A stretch of 22,797 nucleotides of DNA from Chrysochromulina tobinii (taxonomy: Eukaryota > Haptophyta > Prymnesiales > Chrysochromulinaceae). The notes under the pieces are model-generated. The model was not told where the DNA came from and did not search any database. It was given only the letters and a program-made list of their open reading frames with translations. Of this stretch, positions 1 through 8,433 are shown in pieces; position 1 is the first letter of the stretch, and each line of letters opens with the position of its first letter. The stretch is from NCBI GenBank assembly GCA_001275005.1, contig JWZX01001963.1:1-22797 (forward strand). The letters run 5' to 3'. Made by a program: the position numbers and the translations under genes.

Positions 1-477
1 AGTCTGCTGAGGAGCCTGCCCAGAGGCGTCGCAGAGCTGTCAGTCGGATAGGAGTTGCAGTCTCGTGCGCAGGGGCATCGCAGAGGCTTCGCGGGCGTGT
101 TGCAGAGCAGTGTGATGGCGATCTATGACGCCCTGAGTCCAAGGGCGAGAGCAGCGGCAATGATTGGTGGCGAGGTAAGGTAGCAGGCGGCGTTGCGTGA
201 CGGTTTCAAGAACAGTACCGGTAAAAAGACACCGGGGGGAGCCAGCCGGGACCGGTAAAGAACCCGCTGATCTCATAGCAATCTCACCGCGACTGTCGAC
301 TGTCGTCGCGAGCGTGTGTCCGTTAGCTCCCCCTAAGAGTCACTCACGAAGATAGTCCACGCGTGTCGTTCCAGCTCATTGTGAGTCCCTGCCAGGACCC
401 CCTGTGTGTGGGAGGTCATGCTACAGAATCGCCGCTCGCCGCCTCGCTCTTGAATGAGCATCGGTCGTGGTTCCCCC
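1..477. other. Left-edge stretch, no gene recognised
   Basis: No convincing gene is visible. A plus-strand frame is open from the left edge to a TGA at about 128 and is rich in Arg and Ala; it could be the last codons of a gene lying outside, but nothing in it is recognisable. A minus-strand open frame at 40-276 also lacks any familiar motif. Short similar strings containing 'tcgcagag' recur near 30-110. The right part presumably holds the 3' flank of the hydrolase gene that ends at 478. Confidence 0.4.
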
Positions 478-2958
478 TCAGATGTCTTCATCCTTGTTCT
501 CGGCGTCCGCACCCTCTATTTGCACCCTTGGTGGTTGCGGGGCGACTCCGAAGCCACCGCCACCATCCCCTGCCACCAGCAGGCCCCAGAGTTGCTCAGC
601 CGCTTTCGGCTCGACGCCCGCGCGTGCCGCAGTCTCGAGGAGTCGATCTCGCGTGATGAAGAAGCGCGGCGCCGGCAGGGTCGCAGCGGCGGCCGCACCG
701 GCAGCACTGGCAGCCGCCCGAGCGGCGGCCGCGCCGGGGATGTCGAAGGCGAGACTCTCGAGGTCGAAGCTCGCGGGCGTCGGCAGGCTGGGCAGCGCCG
801 CAACCGCCGAGGCCGCTGAGCTGGCAAGCCCCGAGAGCGGCGGTAGGCTCGTGGGCAGATCGGGCAGGGCGGGCAAGCTCGGGAGAGCGAAGCGCCTGCG
901 TGCGAGCCCGCGCACGCGGCGGGCAATCTCGCCAGAGGCGGCGCTGTCGCCGAGCCAGCCCCCGTGGCCCAGCCCGGTGAGGCTGAGCACTTGCACGCCG
1001 CGCGCGCGCGCATTCCATGTGGTCGCGCACGAGCGGAGCGCCTGCACAGGCACGATCTGGTCCTCCTCGGAGAGTACGATGAGGTGAGGCGTTTGAGGGG
1101 TGCACTCTGACGGCCAGAGAGTAGCCTCATGCCACCGAAAATGGCGCGCGATCACATTGGCTGTGAAGAGCTCGCGGCGCACATAGTACTCCTCGCATGC
1201 CACCTTGACTGAAGGGCCCACGGGCTGGTAGACGAAGGCGCGCGTGGTGCGCGCGTGGTGGAGCATGCAGCAGATCGGGTCGATGAGCGCAATGGCTGCG
1301 ACGCGGCGAGGCGCGAAGCGGCTCAGGTAGCTCGCATAGCCCGTGCCGAGCGAGTGCCCGATGACGACGGCGCTCTCGACGCCATACGTGTCGAGCAGAC
1401 GCTCAAACTCTTTGGCGAACGCGCGCGGCGAGGCGGGTCTTCCGGGCGCGATGCGCGCTGCAAAGTGGTCGATCTGCAGTGCGAAGCAGAGCGGCTCCAC
1501 GGGGTTGGCGGCGCCCACAGCGGCGCCTGTCTCCTCCGGATCGACGCCGATGAGAGCAATCTTCTCGAGCAGCCCCGCATATGGGCCAGGGCCCACTCCA
1601 ACGCCGTGGATGAAGACAAACGCCGGGCGCGAAGAGAGGGCGGTGGCGCGCGCCGACGTGCCGCTGCTCAGTGCTGCCACTGCCCGCGTCGCCGCTGCCA
1701 CTGCCGCCGGCCCTCCGCTACCGCCTCCCATGACGACGCTGCCGCCGCCCATGTACTGCTCCCACGCGGGCGGGACACGCACCGCGCCGCCCACGCCGCA
1801 GCTCGTGCCGCTGCCCGTGCCGCTGCTCGTGCCGCTGCCCGCGCCACGCACGTAGTAGGACATGCCCTCGGGCGTGCGACGGCGCGTGAAGCCCGCATTC
1901 GAAAAGATTCGAGGTGTGATGATCTCGCCGAAGAGGAGATGCGTGAGCGCGTAGCAAGCAAGTGGCCGATGGAGCCACTGGACTGGGTCGGTCGAGCTCA
2001 TCATGGCGCGCACACCCGGCGTGGGCGTCTTGCGCACCCGTGGCAGCGGCGCACCCGCCTTTGCCTCGAGCTGCGCCACAAGCCCATCCAACTCAGCCGC
2101 CTCCTCGGCATCGAGTTGCGCCAGACGCTTCTCGAAGAGGCCGCCTGCGAGCCACGTGAGCACATCGATGCGGCTCAGCTGAGCGTACGAAACCTCGCCC
2201 TTGGCTGGCGGCGGGTCCTCCACGCCGAGCGCCGCGCGCGCCCAGCCCCACAGTGCGCTACGCGCGCCGCCATGCCGTACGCGCTCCGGCCCACGGTCAA
2301 CGAAGAACCACGCGCGGACAAAGTCCTCGGTGGATTGCGTCGGGTCGCTGAGGATGCGCGCCCAGAGCTCCTGCCGTCGCGCCGAATCGAGCGTTGGTTT
2401 CGTAAACGACTTGTCGCGCGTCATCCGGTTCGCGATGACAAGGCACGCGCCGTAGAATACGCCCTCGAGGCCGAGCCACACGGCTGCGGCACCGGCAAGC
2501 ACTGCAGTTTGCGGAGTGGCGAGCAGCCCGGCGACTTTCGCGTGCACCAAGAGCCCGGGTAGCAGCCCGGCGGCTTTCAGCCCCGCGACCGCGATGAGGA
2601 AGACGAGGCCGACCTGCCCGACAAGCCGTAAGCAGATGGAGATGATGGTCGCCACGACGAAGCCTGCTGGCGCGGCCCCGGGATCTTCGATGACCACGGG
2701 AGCTGGCGTATCGGCCGCACTCGCAGACCACTCGAGCGTAGGCCAGCCTACCGGAACGACGGCCGGCCAGACCGCAGACCTAGGCAAGGCTGGCCATTTT
2801 AGCGTCGGTGTGTTAAATGTCGGGAAGACGGGCAGCGTCGGGAACGTGCTGCCGCCGGCGAAGGATGGAAGCTGCACCGCCGGCAGCTGCAGCGGCAGCT
2901 TGGGCAGCGGAAAGAGGCTTAAGGGTGCCGCGAATAGGCAAAGAAAAGCAGATACCAT
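478..2958 (-). CDS. Membrane-anchored alpha/beta hydrolase with LP-repeat flanks
   Basis: An 826-residue protein starting at an ATG (2958). The catalytic part is an alpha/beta hydrolase: the oxyanion strand FVFIHGVG near 448-455, the nucleophile elbow GHSLGTG with Ser536, a candidate acid Asp633 in SEEDQIVP, and His665 in GLGHGG. These are in the correct order and spacing for a lipase/esterase or haloperoxidase-like enzyme; the substrate is unknown. The N terminus is a hydrophobic leader followed by a Pro-rich zone with repeated LP and FP steps (about 14-75). Two strongly hydrophobic stretches (about 98-128 and 144-176) are likely membrane spans, placing the hydrolase domain on one face of a membrane. 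A Gly/Ser/Thr linker (372-390) precedes the catalytic domain. After it comes a second LP-rich and Ala-rich tail and an acidic C terminus (DAENKDEDI). The family assignment is firm, the function is not. It lies downstream of ARPC3 on the same strand. Confidence 0.85.
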   Translation of the reverse strand: MVSAFLCLFAAPLSLFPLPKLPLQLPAVQLPSFAGGSTFPTLPVFPTFNTPTLKWPALPRSAVWPAVVPVGWPTLEWSASAADTPAPVVIEDPGAAPAGFVVATIISICLRLVGQVGLVFLIAVAGLKAAGLLPGLLVHAKVAGLLATPQTAVLAGAAAVWLGLEGVFYGACLVIANRMTRDKSFTKPTLDSARRQELWARILSDPTQSTEDFVRAWFFVDRGPERVRHGGARSALWGWARAALGVEDPPPAKGEVSYAQLSRIDVLTWLAGGLFEKRLAQLDAEEAAELDGLVAQLEAKAGAPLPRVRKTPTPGVRAMMSSTDPVQWLHRPLACYALTHLLFGEIITPRIFSNAGFTRRRTPEGMSYYVRGAGSGTSSGTGSGTSCGVGGAVRVPPAWEQYMGGGSVVMGGGSGGPAAVAAATRAVAALSSGTSARATALSSRPAFVFIHGVGVGPGPYAGLLEKIALIGVDPEETGAAVGAANPVEPLCFALQIDHFAARIAPGRPASPRAFAKEFERLLDTYGVESAVVIGHSLGTGYASYLSRFAPRRVAAIALIDPICCMLHHARTTRAFVYQPVGPSVKVACEEYYVRRELFTANVIARHFRWHEATLWPSECTPQTPHLIVLSEEDQIVPVQALRSCATTWNARARGVQVLSLTGLGHGGWLGDSAASGEIARRVRGLARRRFALPSLPALPDLPTSLPPLSGLASSAASAVAALPSLPTPASFDLESLAFDIPGAAAARAAASAAGAAAAATLPAPRFFITRDRLLETAARAGVEPKAAEQLWGLLVAGDGGGGFGVAPQPPRVQIEGADAENKDEDI

Positions 2959-3322
2959 TGATGGACGAAGGTGGCCAAAGTGAGAGAGCGCGCGGTCCTT
3001 CTCCTAGGGAGGCCATGGGAGGCAGAGCGTTGACCCAATTTCCCCACAGGGGGTAGATGGCCCGGCGCGCGCGCGAGAGCCGGAATCGGCGTGAGAGCCG
3101 CCCCATTCACAATGAGAGTGGAGGGGCTGGTTGACGCCGCAAGGTTACAAAAACAGGACCCAGGGAAATTTCGTGATTTGCCGAAGCCGGGCGGCAGGTG
3201 CGGCGGGCCGGCGGGCGGGTGCTCGGAGATACATTCATAACCGCGTGCACGACCGTAAACGATTGGGCGGCGTGTGTGCACTGTAGAAATCCTAGGCCGG
3301 CGGCGCAGTGGTACAGCCTTCA

Positions 3323-3991
3323 TCACAAGGCCTGGGGCAGAAGAGTGAGAGATCGAGCAAACTTTACCGTCAGTGTGGCTGCTTGATTGCGGCGAGGATC
3401 GGGCCGAATGCGGCTTGTTGAGGCATCGTGGCGGCAATGGGCAGGGAAACATCCAGGCGGGCGGGCAAGGTAGGCGCGCACCTTGTTCATAAACTTCTTC
3501 TTGGCAAACACGAGCCAGAACTTGCTTGGGCTGCCGTCCTCGCCGTAAACCTTGGTGATTAGGCGGCGGCCCGTCTCCTCGCGCACCTGCCTGAAGTAGC
3601 TGCGGCACAACTCCGCCTCCTGCGCGCTCGCTGGCGTGGGGTAGAAGCTCCCGAGCGCGAAGCCCGCGTCGCCCGGAATTTTGAAGCTCTCCCCGGCCAT
3701 CGCAGTGAGCGCCTTGATGCCCTCCTGGGGCGAGGGGCACTTCTCAAGCCGCTGCAGGCACTGCGTGATATAGAGCGTCAGGTAGATCATCACGCGATCG
3801 CCACCGCCCTTGACCTCAAAGTGCTTGAAGAGCACGTTCGCCTTGAAGAAGCCGAGCGCCTCGTCGATGATATCCTCGGTGCCCTCGGGCGCGAGCGGTG
3901 CAGGCCCGCGCGTGGTCGTCACGATGGGCAAGATCGAGCAGCCGCACGCTTGCTGCGCCTCCTCGTCGTTCTTCGCCGAGTGGTAGACCAT
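3323..3991 (-). CDS. ARPC3: Arp2/3 complex subunit 3 (ARPC3, p21-Arc)
   Basis: ARPC3 is one of the seven subunits of the Arp2/3 complex, which nucleates branched actin filaments in the cytoplasm. The chosen ATG at 3991 gives MVYHSA, matching the conserved N terminus of the family; the frame runs open upstream without family similarity. Landmarks are LPIVTTTRGPAP (21-32), IIDEALGFFKANVLFKHFE (41-59), DRVMIYLTLYITQCL (65-79), the FKIPGDAGF segment (103-111) and FWLVFAKKKFMNK (158-170). The family normally ends a few residues after FMNK (human about 178 residues), but this frame continues to 222. The AAG codon of Lys170 is followed at once by GTGCGC, the same donor type as the intron in NDUFA5. 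Splicing from 3481 to 3382 (100 nt, ending in AG) would give a 173-residue protein ending QPH. I think this is likelier than the 222-residue read-through. Divergent from eIF3m. Confidence 0.93.
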   Translation of the reverse strand: MVYHSAKNDEEAQQACGCSILPIVTTTRGPAPLAPEGTEDIIDEALGFFKANVLFKHFEVKGGGDRVMIYLTLYITQCLQRLEKCPSPQEGIKALTAMAGESFKIPGDAGFALGSFYPTPASAQEAELCRSYFRQVREETGRRLITKVYGEDGSPSKFWLVFAKKKFMNKVRAYLARPPGCFPAHCRHDASTSRIRPDPRRNQAATLTVKFARSLTLLPQAL

Positions 3992-4220
3992 CGTCCCTTG
4001 GGAAGAGGGCCGCTCGGGGGGGCCGAAGCCCCGTGAACCGACGCGTGAATGCCGAGAGACGGGAGGGAGCTCGAAACCGGGCAGAGGAGGTTCCCTTTCG
4101 AACCGCCCGCGCCGGCGCGACGAAGCAGCGACGCGACGGCTCTCGGGAGTCCGCAGCGCACCATCGTTCTTGCGGTGTCGGCTGCTGAGCCACTTCACCG
4201 CCTGTGTCTGTGAGCGCCTG
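3992..4220. promoter_or_regulatory. Divergent promoter of ARPC3 and eIF3m
   Basis: A 229-bp stretch between the start codons of two oppositely oriented genes. It must hold both 5' untranslated regions and both promoters. No TATA box is obvious. Long open frames cross it on both strands, but these follow from high GC and show no family similarity. Confidence 0.6.
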
Positions 4221-5435
4221 ATGTCCTTCGTGGTCTTCCCAGAGACGGAGACGTCCTTCACGATCGGTCTGGCGCGCTGGATCGCGCCGCCGACGCCCGC
4301 TGCAGCCACGGGTGAGGCCGCCGAGCCGACGCCATCGGCCTTTGAGGCCGAGTGCGCGAAGCTCGAGGGCGCGAGCGACTTCAAGGCGCTGAGTGCCAAG
4401 CTGCGTGCCGGCCTGAAGGGCAAGCTCACTGAAGGCAGCACGTCGGACGCCGTCAACGCGTACGCCATTTTCTTTGAGCTGCTCATGCAGTGGCAGCTGC
4501 TCAACGAGACGGCGCCCAGCCTGGCGGACGAGCTCGCGAGCGCGCCAGCGGAGCTGCCCGAGCGGCGCACCGCCGTTCTGCTGGCACTCTACTCGCTCGC
4601 GCAGCAGGAAGGCGCGCCGTCCGAGCTGCGCTTCACGCTGCTGCTGCGCCTGGTCGCCTTCTGCACCAAGACTGGCGACTTGGGTAAGGTGCTCGGGCCA
4701 GTCGAGCACCGCGTGGAGCGCGTGGAGCGGTGGGTGCGCGGATGGAAGCTCACTGACGCCGAGCAGAAGGAGCTCTGGGGCCTCGTCTTCGACGCGCACG
4801 CCGACGCCTCGGCCCGCGTCATGTACGACTGCGCGCTCAAGTACTTCACGTTGCACGAGGGCGCCGTGCTGAGCACGCTGCCCGCGCTGCGCGAGCGCAT
4901 CGTGCAGGGCGTGCTGCTCACGCTGCGCAGCCCGGAGCTCTTCCGGTGTGACGAGCTCGCGCACCTCGAGGTTGTGCAGCAGCTCAAGGACGACGCCGAG
5001 ATGGGCAGCCTGCACCGCATGCTCCAGATCATGGCGAGCGACACGTACGCCGAGTACCTCGCGTTCGCAGCGGACGCGAAGGCGAAGGCGCTGCTCGAGA
5101 AGCATGGGCTCAAAACGGACGATCTCGCGCGCAAGATGCGGCTGCTCACCCTCGTCTCGCTCGGCCACGTGGACAAGGAGCTCACATACAAGGCGATCGC
5201 GACGGCGCTCCACGTGGCGGTGGACGAGGTGGAGACGTGGGTGATGCAGGCCATCGCGAGCGGGCTGATTACAGCCAAGATGGACCAGGTGCGCGAGCTC
5301 GTCGCGGTCAGCATGTGCGCCGAGCGCGATTTTGGGCAGGCGCAGTGGAAGCGGCTGCACGTCTCACTCGTCGACTGGCGAGATTCCATCCAGAAGCTGC
5401 TCACACTGCTCGAGAACGCCCGACCTGCCGCCTAA
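4221..5435 (+). CDS. EIF3M: Translation initiation factor eIF3 subunit M (PCI domain)
   Basis: eIF3m is a PCI-domain subunit of the eIF3 scaffold that binds the 40S ribosome during translation initiation in the cytoplasm. I chose the ATG at 4221 (MSFVVFPETE); the same frame extends 17 codons further up but only from a TTG. The protein is 404 residues, close to the family's usual 370-400. The N-terminal half is helical. The C-terminal half carries the PCI module with ARKMRLLTLVSLGHVDKELT, then DEVETWVMQAI and ITAKMDQ, and the winged-helix end VSMCAERDFGQAQWKRL, which is the typical eIF3m 'R.FG..QW..L' signature followed by a C-terminal helix. The paralogous COP9 subunit 7 is the main alternative; the FG..QW signature favours eIF3m. 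No intron is needed to explain the protein. Confidence 0.93.
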   Translation: MSFVVFPETETSFTIGLARWIAPPTPAAATGEAAEPTPSAFEAECAKLEGASDFKALSAKLRAGLKGKLTEGSTSDAVNAYAIFFELLMQWQLLNETAPSLADELASAPAELPERRTAVLLALYSLAQQEGAPSELRFTLLLRLVAFCTKTGDLGKVLGPVEHRVERVERWVRGWKLTDAEQKELWGLVFDAHADASARVMYDCALKYFTLHEGAVLSTLPALRERIVQGVLLTLRSPELFRCDELAHLEVVQQLKDDAEMGSLHRMLQIMASDTYAEYLAFAADAKAKALLEKHGLKTDDLARKMRLLTLVSLGHVDKELTYKAIATALHVAVDEVETWVMQAIASGLITAKMDQVRELVAVSMCAERDFGQAQWKRLHVSLVDWRDSIQKLLTLLENARPAA

Positions 5436-5450
5436 TTGACGTGTCGCTGA

Positions 5451-5496
5451 GGACCTCTGATGGCCCCTCAGGACCTCTGAGGACCTCTGATGGCCC
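5451..5496. repeat. Short direct repeats after eIF3m
   Basis: The decamer ggacctctga occurs at 5451-5460, 5471-5480 and 5481-5490. The 16-mer formed by it plus tggccc occurs twice, at 5451-5466 and 5481-5496. They begin 15 bp after the stop codon, so they probably lie in the 3' untranslated region. Confidence 0.8.
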
Positions 5497-5875
5497 GCCG
5501 CCCAAAATAGGACGAGCGGGCGACTCGAGAGTACCAGCGGCCGGAGAGCACCAGCGGCCGCCGCCGCCGTGTCGGAGGGGCGCGAGCGCCGAGGGGCGCG
5601 CGGGGTCCACACATGGTTCCACGCGGTCGCGATGACGGCCGCGACGCGTGATTGTGTGGCGCGCGCGTAGATAAGCGGGAGCACACATGCGTCGCCCTGG
5701 CCCCGAGGACAACAGGCTAAAGGACTGCCGGGCTAAAGGACAGTGCGCACCCGACGCGTTCCAGCCACACGGTCAGGGTGACCCAGCTCTCCTAGGGAAA
5801 ATAATGTTGAAACGGCCTGCATTTGCCCAGAGCCTAGGGGTTCCTAATACCGTTCGAGAGCGGATAATTTTCTCT

Positions 5876-5908
5876 CTCGAAGGAAAAAGGTCGCACTCGA
5901 AGGAAAAA
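5876..5908. repeat. 13-bp direct repeat, 20-bp period
   Basis: ctcgaaggaaaaa occurs at 5876-5888 and again at 5896-5908, in an AT-rich gene-less segment. No function is evident. Confidence 0.75.
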
Positions 5909-6433
5909 TAATCATAGGTTCAACTGAAATCACCGAGTTTTACATATTGAGATTCGTCGTTCTCGATTGAGAGAAAAGAGGGAAGAAGCCGCCGTGGCGG
6001 AATCGGTCCTCTCGGATTTCGCTGCAGAGAGCGGCGCGCGAGCTTTGCGCCTTTGGGGAGACGCTGAGATGGTACTTTTATGAGCAGCGCCCACGCGAGC
6101 GCCAGTCTCATTCTCGTAGCATTGCATACTCCAGCCACGAGCAAGGGTAGTCGACGGGGGTGTAACGGCGACGGGGGTGCTCTCGCGTCAGCGGGGCAAC
6201 TTGATTACCATCGTTATTACGCATTATTAGCGAGACTATGCACAACTAATATGCAGGGTGCCAATCGACAGATCTCGGAACGTAGACCCCCAAACCGCGG
6301 AAAATATTCGGTTTGCAACGGCAAAGCGAAGCCCACAAACAGCATTTCCAACTTTGTTCACGAAACATCCCGCGCACACCTTCGCCTCCGGTGCGACCCA
6401 GCACCTTTGGCTGCCACCCCTCTTTCTGTCTCA

Positions 6434-6679
6434 ATGGTGAGGACATACATCCGCAAGGGTGGCCATGGCGGTGACCGCAGCAAGGCTGGCCTGCCTGCCT
6501 GTTACTGGCAGGAGAAGGGTGGTCGCGCTGCAGCAGCCGCCGCACCAAAGGCTGCAGCAAAAGCGAAAGAATTGCTAGAGGAAGAGGCAGCAAAGGCGGC
6601 GGCCACCAACCGCTGGAAGCAGTGGGCCAAGCACAGTGATGAGCAGCAGTCGACCAGCAATCAGCTGCAAACAGTCTAA
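6434..6679 (+). CDS. Possible exon or small hypothetical protein
   Basis: An ATG-started frame of 81 residues. It begins MVRTYIRKGGHGGDRSKAG, which is basic and resembles the starts of some helix-turn-helix DNA-binding proteins of transposons only superficially. It continues with an Ala/Lys/Glu-rich helical stretch (AAAAPKAAAKAKELLEEE) and ends TSNQLQTV. The same frame is open further upstream to 6080, but that part looks non-coding. The frame ends in TAA just before GTGCGT (6683), a good splice-donor-like string. Whether this is a real gene, the first exon of one, or chance is unresolved. Confidence 0.3.
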   Translation: MVRTYIRKGGHGGDRSKAGLPACYWQEKGGRAAAAAAPKAAAKAKELLEEEAAKAAATNRWKQWAKHSDEQQSTSNQLQTV

Positions 6680-6726
6680 CAGTGCGTAATGCCCGCCTTG
6701 TGAGCCTCGACTGACTCCACACGCAG

Positions 6727-6855
6727 ATGACGACTCAGCTGGCCATCATGTCGCCTAAACTTTCTACGTCGGCTGCCGCCGAACTGAGTGCCAACCCAAC
6801 ACACCTGATCGCACAGCCCTTGGCCGAGACCCATCCGCATCTCATTCGCCGGTGA
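6727..6855 (+). CDS. Possible short exon
   Basis: A 42-residue ATG frame beginning MTTQLAIMSPKLSTSAAAEL, directly preceded by ccacacgcag, a good 3' splice-site-like string. The amino-acid composition is protein-like, but there is no family similarity I can name. Its link to neighbouring frames could not be worked out in phase. Confidence 0.2.
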   Translation: MTTQLAIMSPKLSTSAAAELSANPTHLIAQPLAETHPHLIRR

Positions 6856-7035
6856 AGTACTCGATACCGTGAGGCAAGCAAGCAGCAGCAGAACCTTACT
6901 CTCCACCACTCGCAGCAGAGGCCCCTTGGCAGAGGCGCGGGGAGCGTCGGGGTAGTAGGCAGTCGCGGAGTCCGCCGCTTCGTCCGCGCAGGAAGCAAGA
7001 GAGCGGCGTCGGCAGCTACACTTGACTAGCAACAG

Positions 7036-7266
7036 GCTCCTGGTAACGCCGCACCACCGGCCGTCGCCCTAGTACTTCCTGCGAACCTGCTGTCATCCGA
7101 CCCGCTGAGCACGCTCAACGCGCAGCGACGCGCCATACTTGAGATGCAATATCGCTTTCGCTATTCCATGCTTCTCACGCAGCTCAAGCGGGGAGAGCAG
7201 CCTATGTTCGTCGGAGGACGTCGTGAGCACCTCGCGATGGCTGCGGCCTCAATCGCTAGAACCTAG
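7036..7266 (+). CDS. Candidate internal exon, hypothetical protein
   Basis: An open frame of 76 codons with no ATG near its start, opening just after a TAG and the 3' splice-site-like string gactagcaacag. The translation looks like real protein: LPANLLSSDPLSTLNAQRRA, then ILEMQYRFRYSMLLTQLKRG and EQPMFVGGRREHL. A splice donor GTGAGC at 7223 in phase 1 could join it to the frame ending at 7580 through an acceptor AG at 7421-7422. The gene would then start further left. I do not recognise the family. Alternatively this is a decayed gene copy. Confidence 0.35.
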   Translation, partial: APGNAAPPAVALVLPANLLSSDPLSTLNAQRRAILEMQYRFRYSMLLTQLKRGEQPMFVGGRREHLAMAAASIART

Positions 7267-7422
7267 ATCTCTTCCACATGAAGAGAGGGAGCACGTTGTA
7301 AAACATTACAAGGCGCTTGAGCGCGTGCACACACATGGCCGTCCCCTTCCCCCCCTACTAAAACATATCTTAAACCCACCAAAGTTGATGCAGCCAAAAC
7401 TTGTCTGTCCATCGGACTGAAG

Positions 7423-7580
7423 CCGTCGACTCCATTACGCTGCGCTTCCCAATCGGCACTCGCGTCCACATGGCCGATGCCGCGTTGCACGTGCGTCGTG
7501 TGCCTCTGTGCCCTCGCAATGGGCCGTACGCGCTGCCTGTCCTTGAACGCCGTTTCGTGGCCTTTACCAATCATATGTAA
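7423..7580 (+). CDS. Candidate last exon of the same hypothetical gene
   Basis: A frame open from 7389 to a TAA at 7578-7580, without a usable ATG at its beginning. The part after the candidate acceptor (ctgaag, 7417-7422) reads VDSITLRFPIGTRVHMADAA and then LHVRRVPLCP and YALPVLERRFVAF, a balanced composition unlike the Arg/Ala/Pro-rich shadow frames around it. The phase fits the donor at 7223. It ends only 6 bp before the ATG of the methyltransferase, so the two cannot share much untranslated sequence. Confidence 0.3.
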
Positions 7581-7586
7581 TTCATA

Positions 7587-8433
7587 ATGAAAGAGCGCGA
7601 CGCCGCCAACAAGTCCGAGGCGGCGGCTGCCACGCTGGTCGCCGAGGCTGCTGCCGCGGCGGCTCGCGCATTGGAGGATGCTGCAGCCGCAGCGGCCACG
7701 CCGTGGCCCGCGCCGGCTCGGGATAAGCTTGAATTGGAGCAGCACTACCGGCAGCAGGTCGAGGCGCTCTTCGATGAGTATGCGGACCACTTTGAGCAGG
7801 CGCTGTGCGAGGGGCTGCGCTATCGCACGCCGGACCATCTCTACGCGATGCACCTCGAGCGTTCAGGGCGCACACCGACCGACATCGCCGAGGGTATCCT
7901 GAGCCGGATGGCCGCTGTCGATTTTGGGTGCGGCACGGGCCTGATGGGCGTGCAGCTGCGTGTCGCGTGCTGCGGCCGGCTGATCGGGTGCGATCTGAGC
8001 CGCGGTATGCTCAAGGTCGCCACCACGCGTCATAAGGGCGTGTACGACGAGCTGGTCGCCTCCGATGCGATTTCATTCCTTCGGAAGCTCTCGCCCGGTT
8101 CCGCAGATCTGATCGTCGGGTGCGACGTGTGCGTGTATCTCCGGTCCTTGGAGCCCAAGTTCGCGGCGGCCTGTTGAGGGCGGAGTGCTCGCCTTCTCGA
8201 CGGAGAGCTGCACGCTCGAGGAAGCGTCTGGTGGCCTGCCACCAAATGGCGACGGTTTCGTCGAGCGCCAGTCGGAAAGGATGGCCCATAGCCCGGAGTA
8301 CCTTCATTGGTTCGTTGCCTCGCGCGGGGGGGCGATGGAGATGGTCTCGCTCGCTGAGGTCGACCTGCGCATGGACGGTGCACGGATGATCCGAGGCAAC
8401 ATCGCCATCATGGCCAAGCGCCGCGCGGGCTAA
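7587..8433 (+). pseudogene. SAM-dependent methyltransferase, bacterial type, frameshifted
   Basis: Two adjacent frames make one class I methyltransferase of the bacterial TPR-associated type (COG4976-like). The first (7587-8177, 196 codons) has an Ala-rich N terminus, the family motif LFDEYADHFEQAL (61-73), GLRYRTPDHL, SAM-binding motif I VDFGCGTGLMG (111-121), the acidic CDLSRGMLKVA and VGCDVCVYLRSLEPKF. It ends in TGA at 8175-8177, exactly where the family continues into its 'LRPGG..AFS.E' strand. The continuation is in another frame (about 8179-8433): GGVLAFSTES, ERQSERMAHSPEYLHWFVAS, GNIAIMAKRR, with the family's 'SgRYaHs..Y' element. About six expected residues are missing at the join, so a small deletion plus frame change is likely. 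No intron fits. It may be a decaying gene or an assembly error; the bacterial affinity suggests old lateral transfer. Confidence 0.75.

Larger units (their letters stand above)
5436..6433. other. Intergenic stretch with short repeats, no firm gene
   Basis: About 1 kb after the eIF3m stop. The first part is GC-rich and holds short direct repeats (5451-5496, and 'ccagcggccg' twice near 5533-5560). From about 5780 to 6250 the sequence is clearly more AT-rich and non-coding in character, with a 13-bp direct repeat at 5876-5908. A 74-codon ATG frame at 5687-5911 lacks recognisable features and I do not call it a gene. Confidence 0.5.

Noticed and set aside
1255-2562. A 435-codon plus-strand open frame antisense to the hydrolase
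   Set aside because: The translation is Arg/Ala/His-rich with no motifs, while the opposite strand has a full hydrolase signature set.
2919-3740. A long minus-strand open frame overlapping ARPC3 and the hydrolase start
   Set aside because: It overlaps conserved ARPC3 codons in another frame, is rich in Pro/Arg/Ser and has no family similarity; it is a by-product of high GC.
3816-5360. A 514-codon minus-strand open frame antisense to eIF3m
   Set aside because: It mirrors eIF3m codons, is Leu/Arg/Gln/His-rich, and eIF3m on the plus strand is unambiguous.
8170-8185. An intron explaining the methyltransferase frame break
   Set aside because: The two frames nearly touch; there is no room for an intron and no AG acceptor before the second half.
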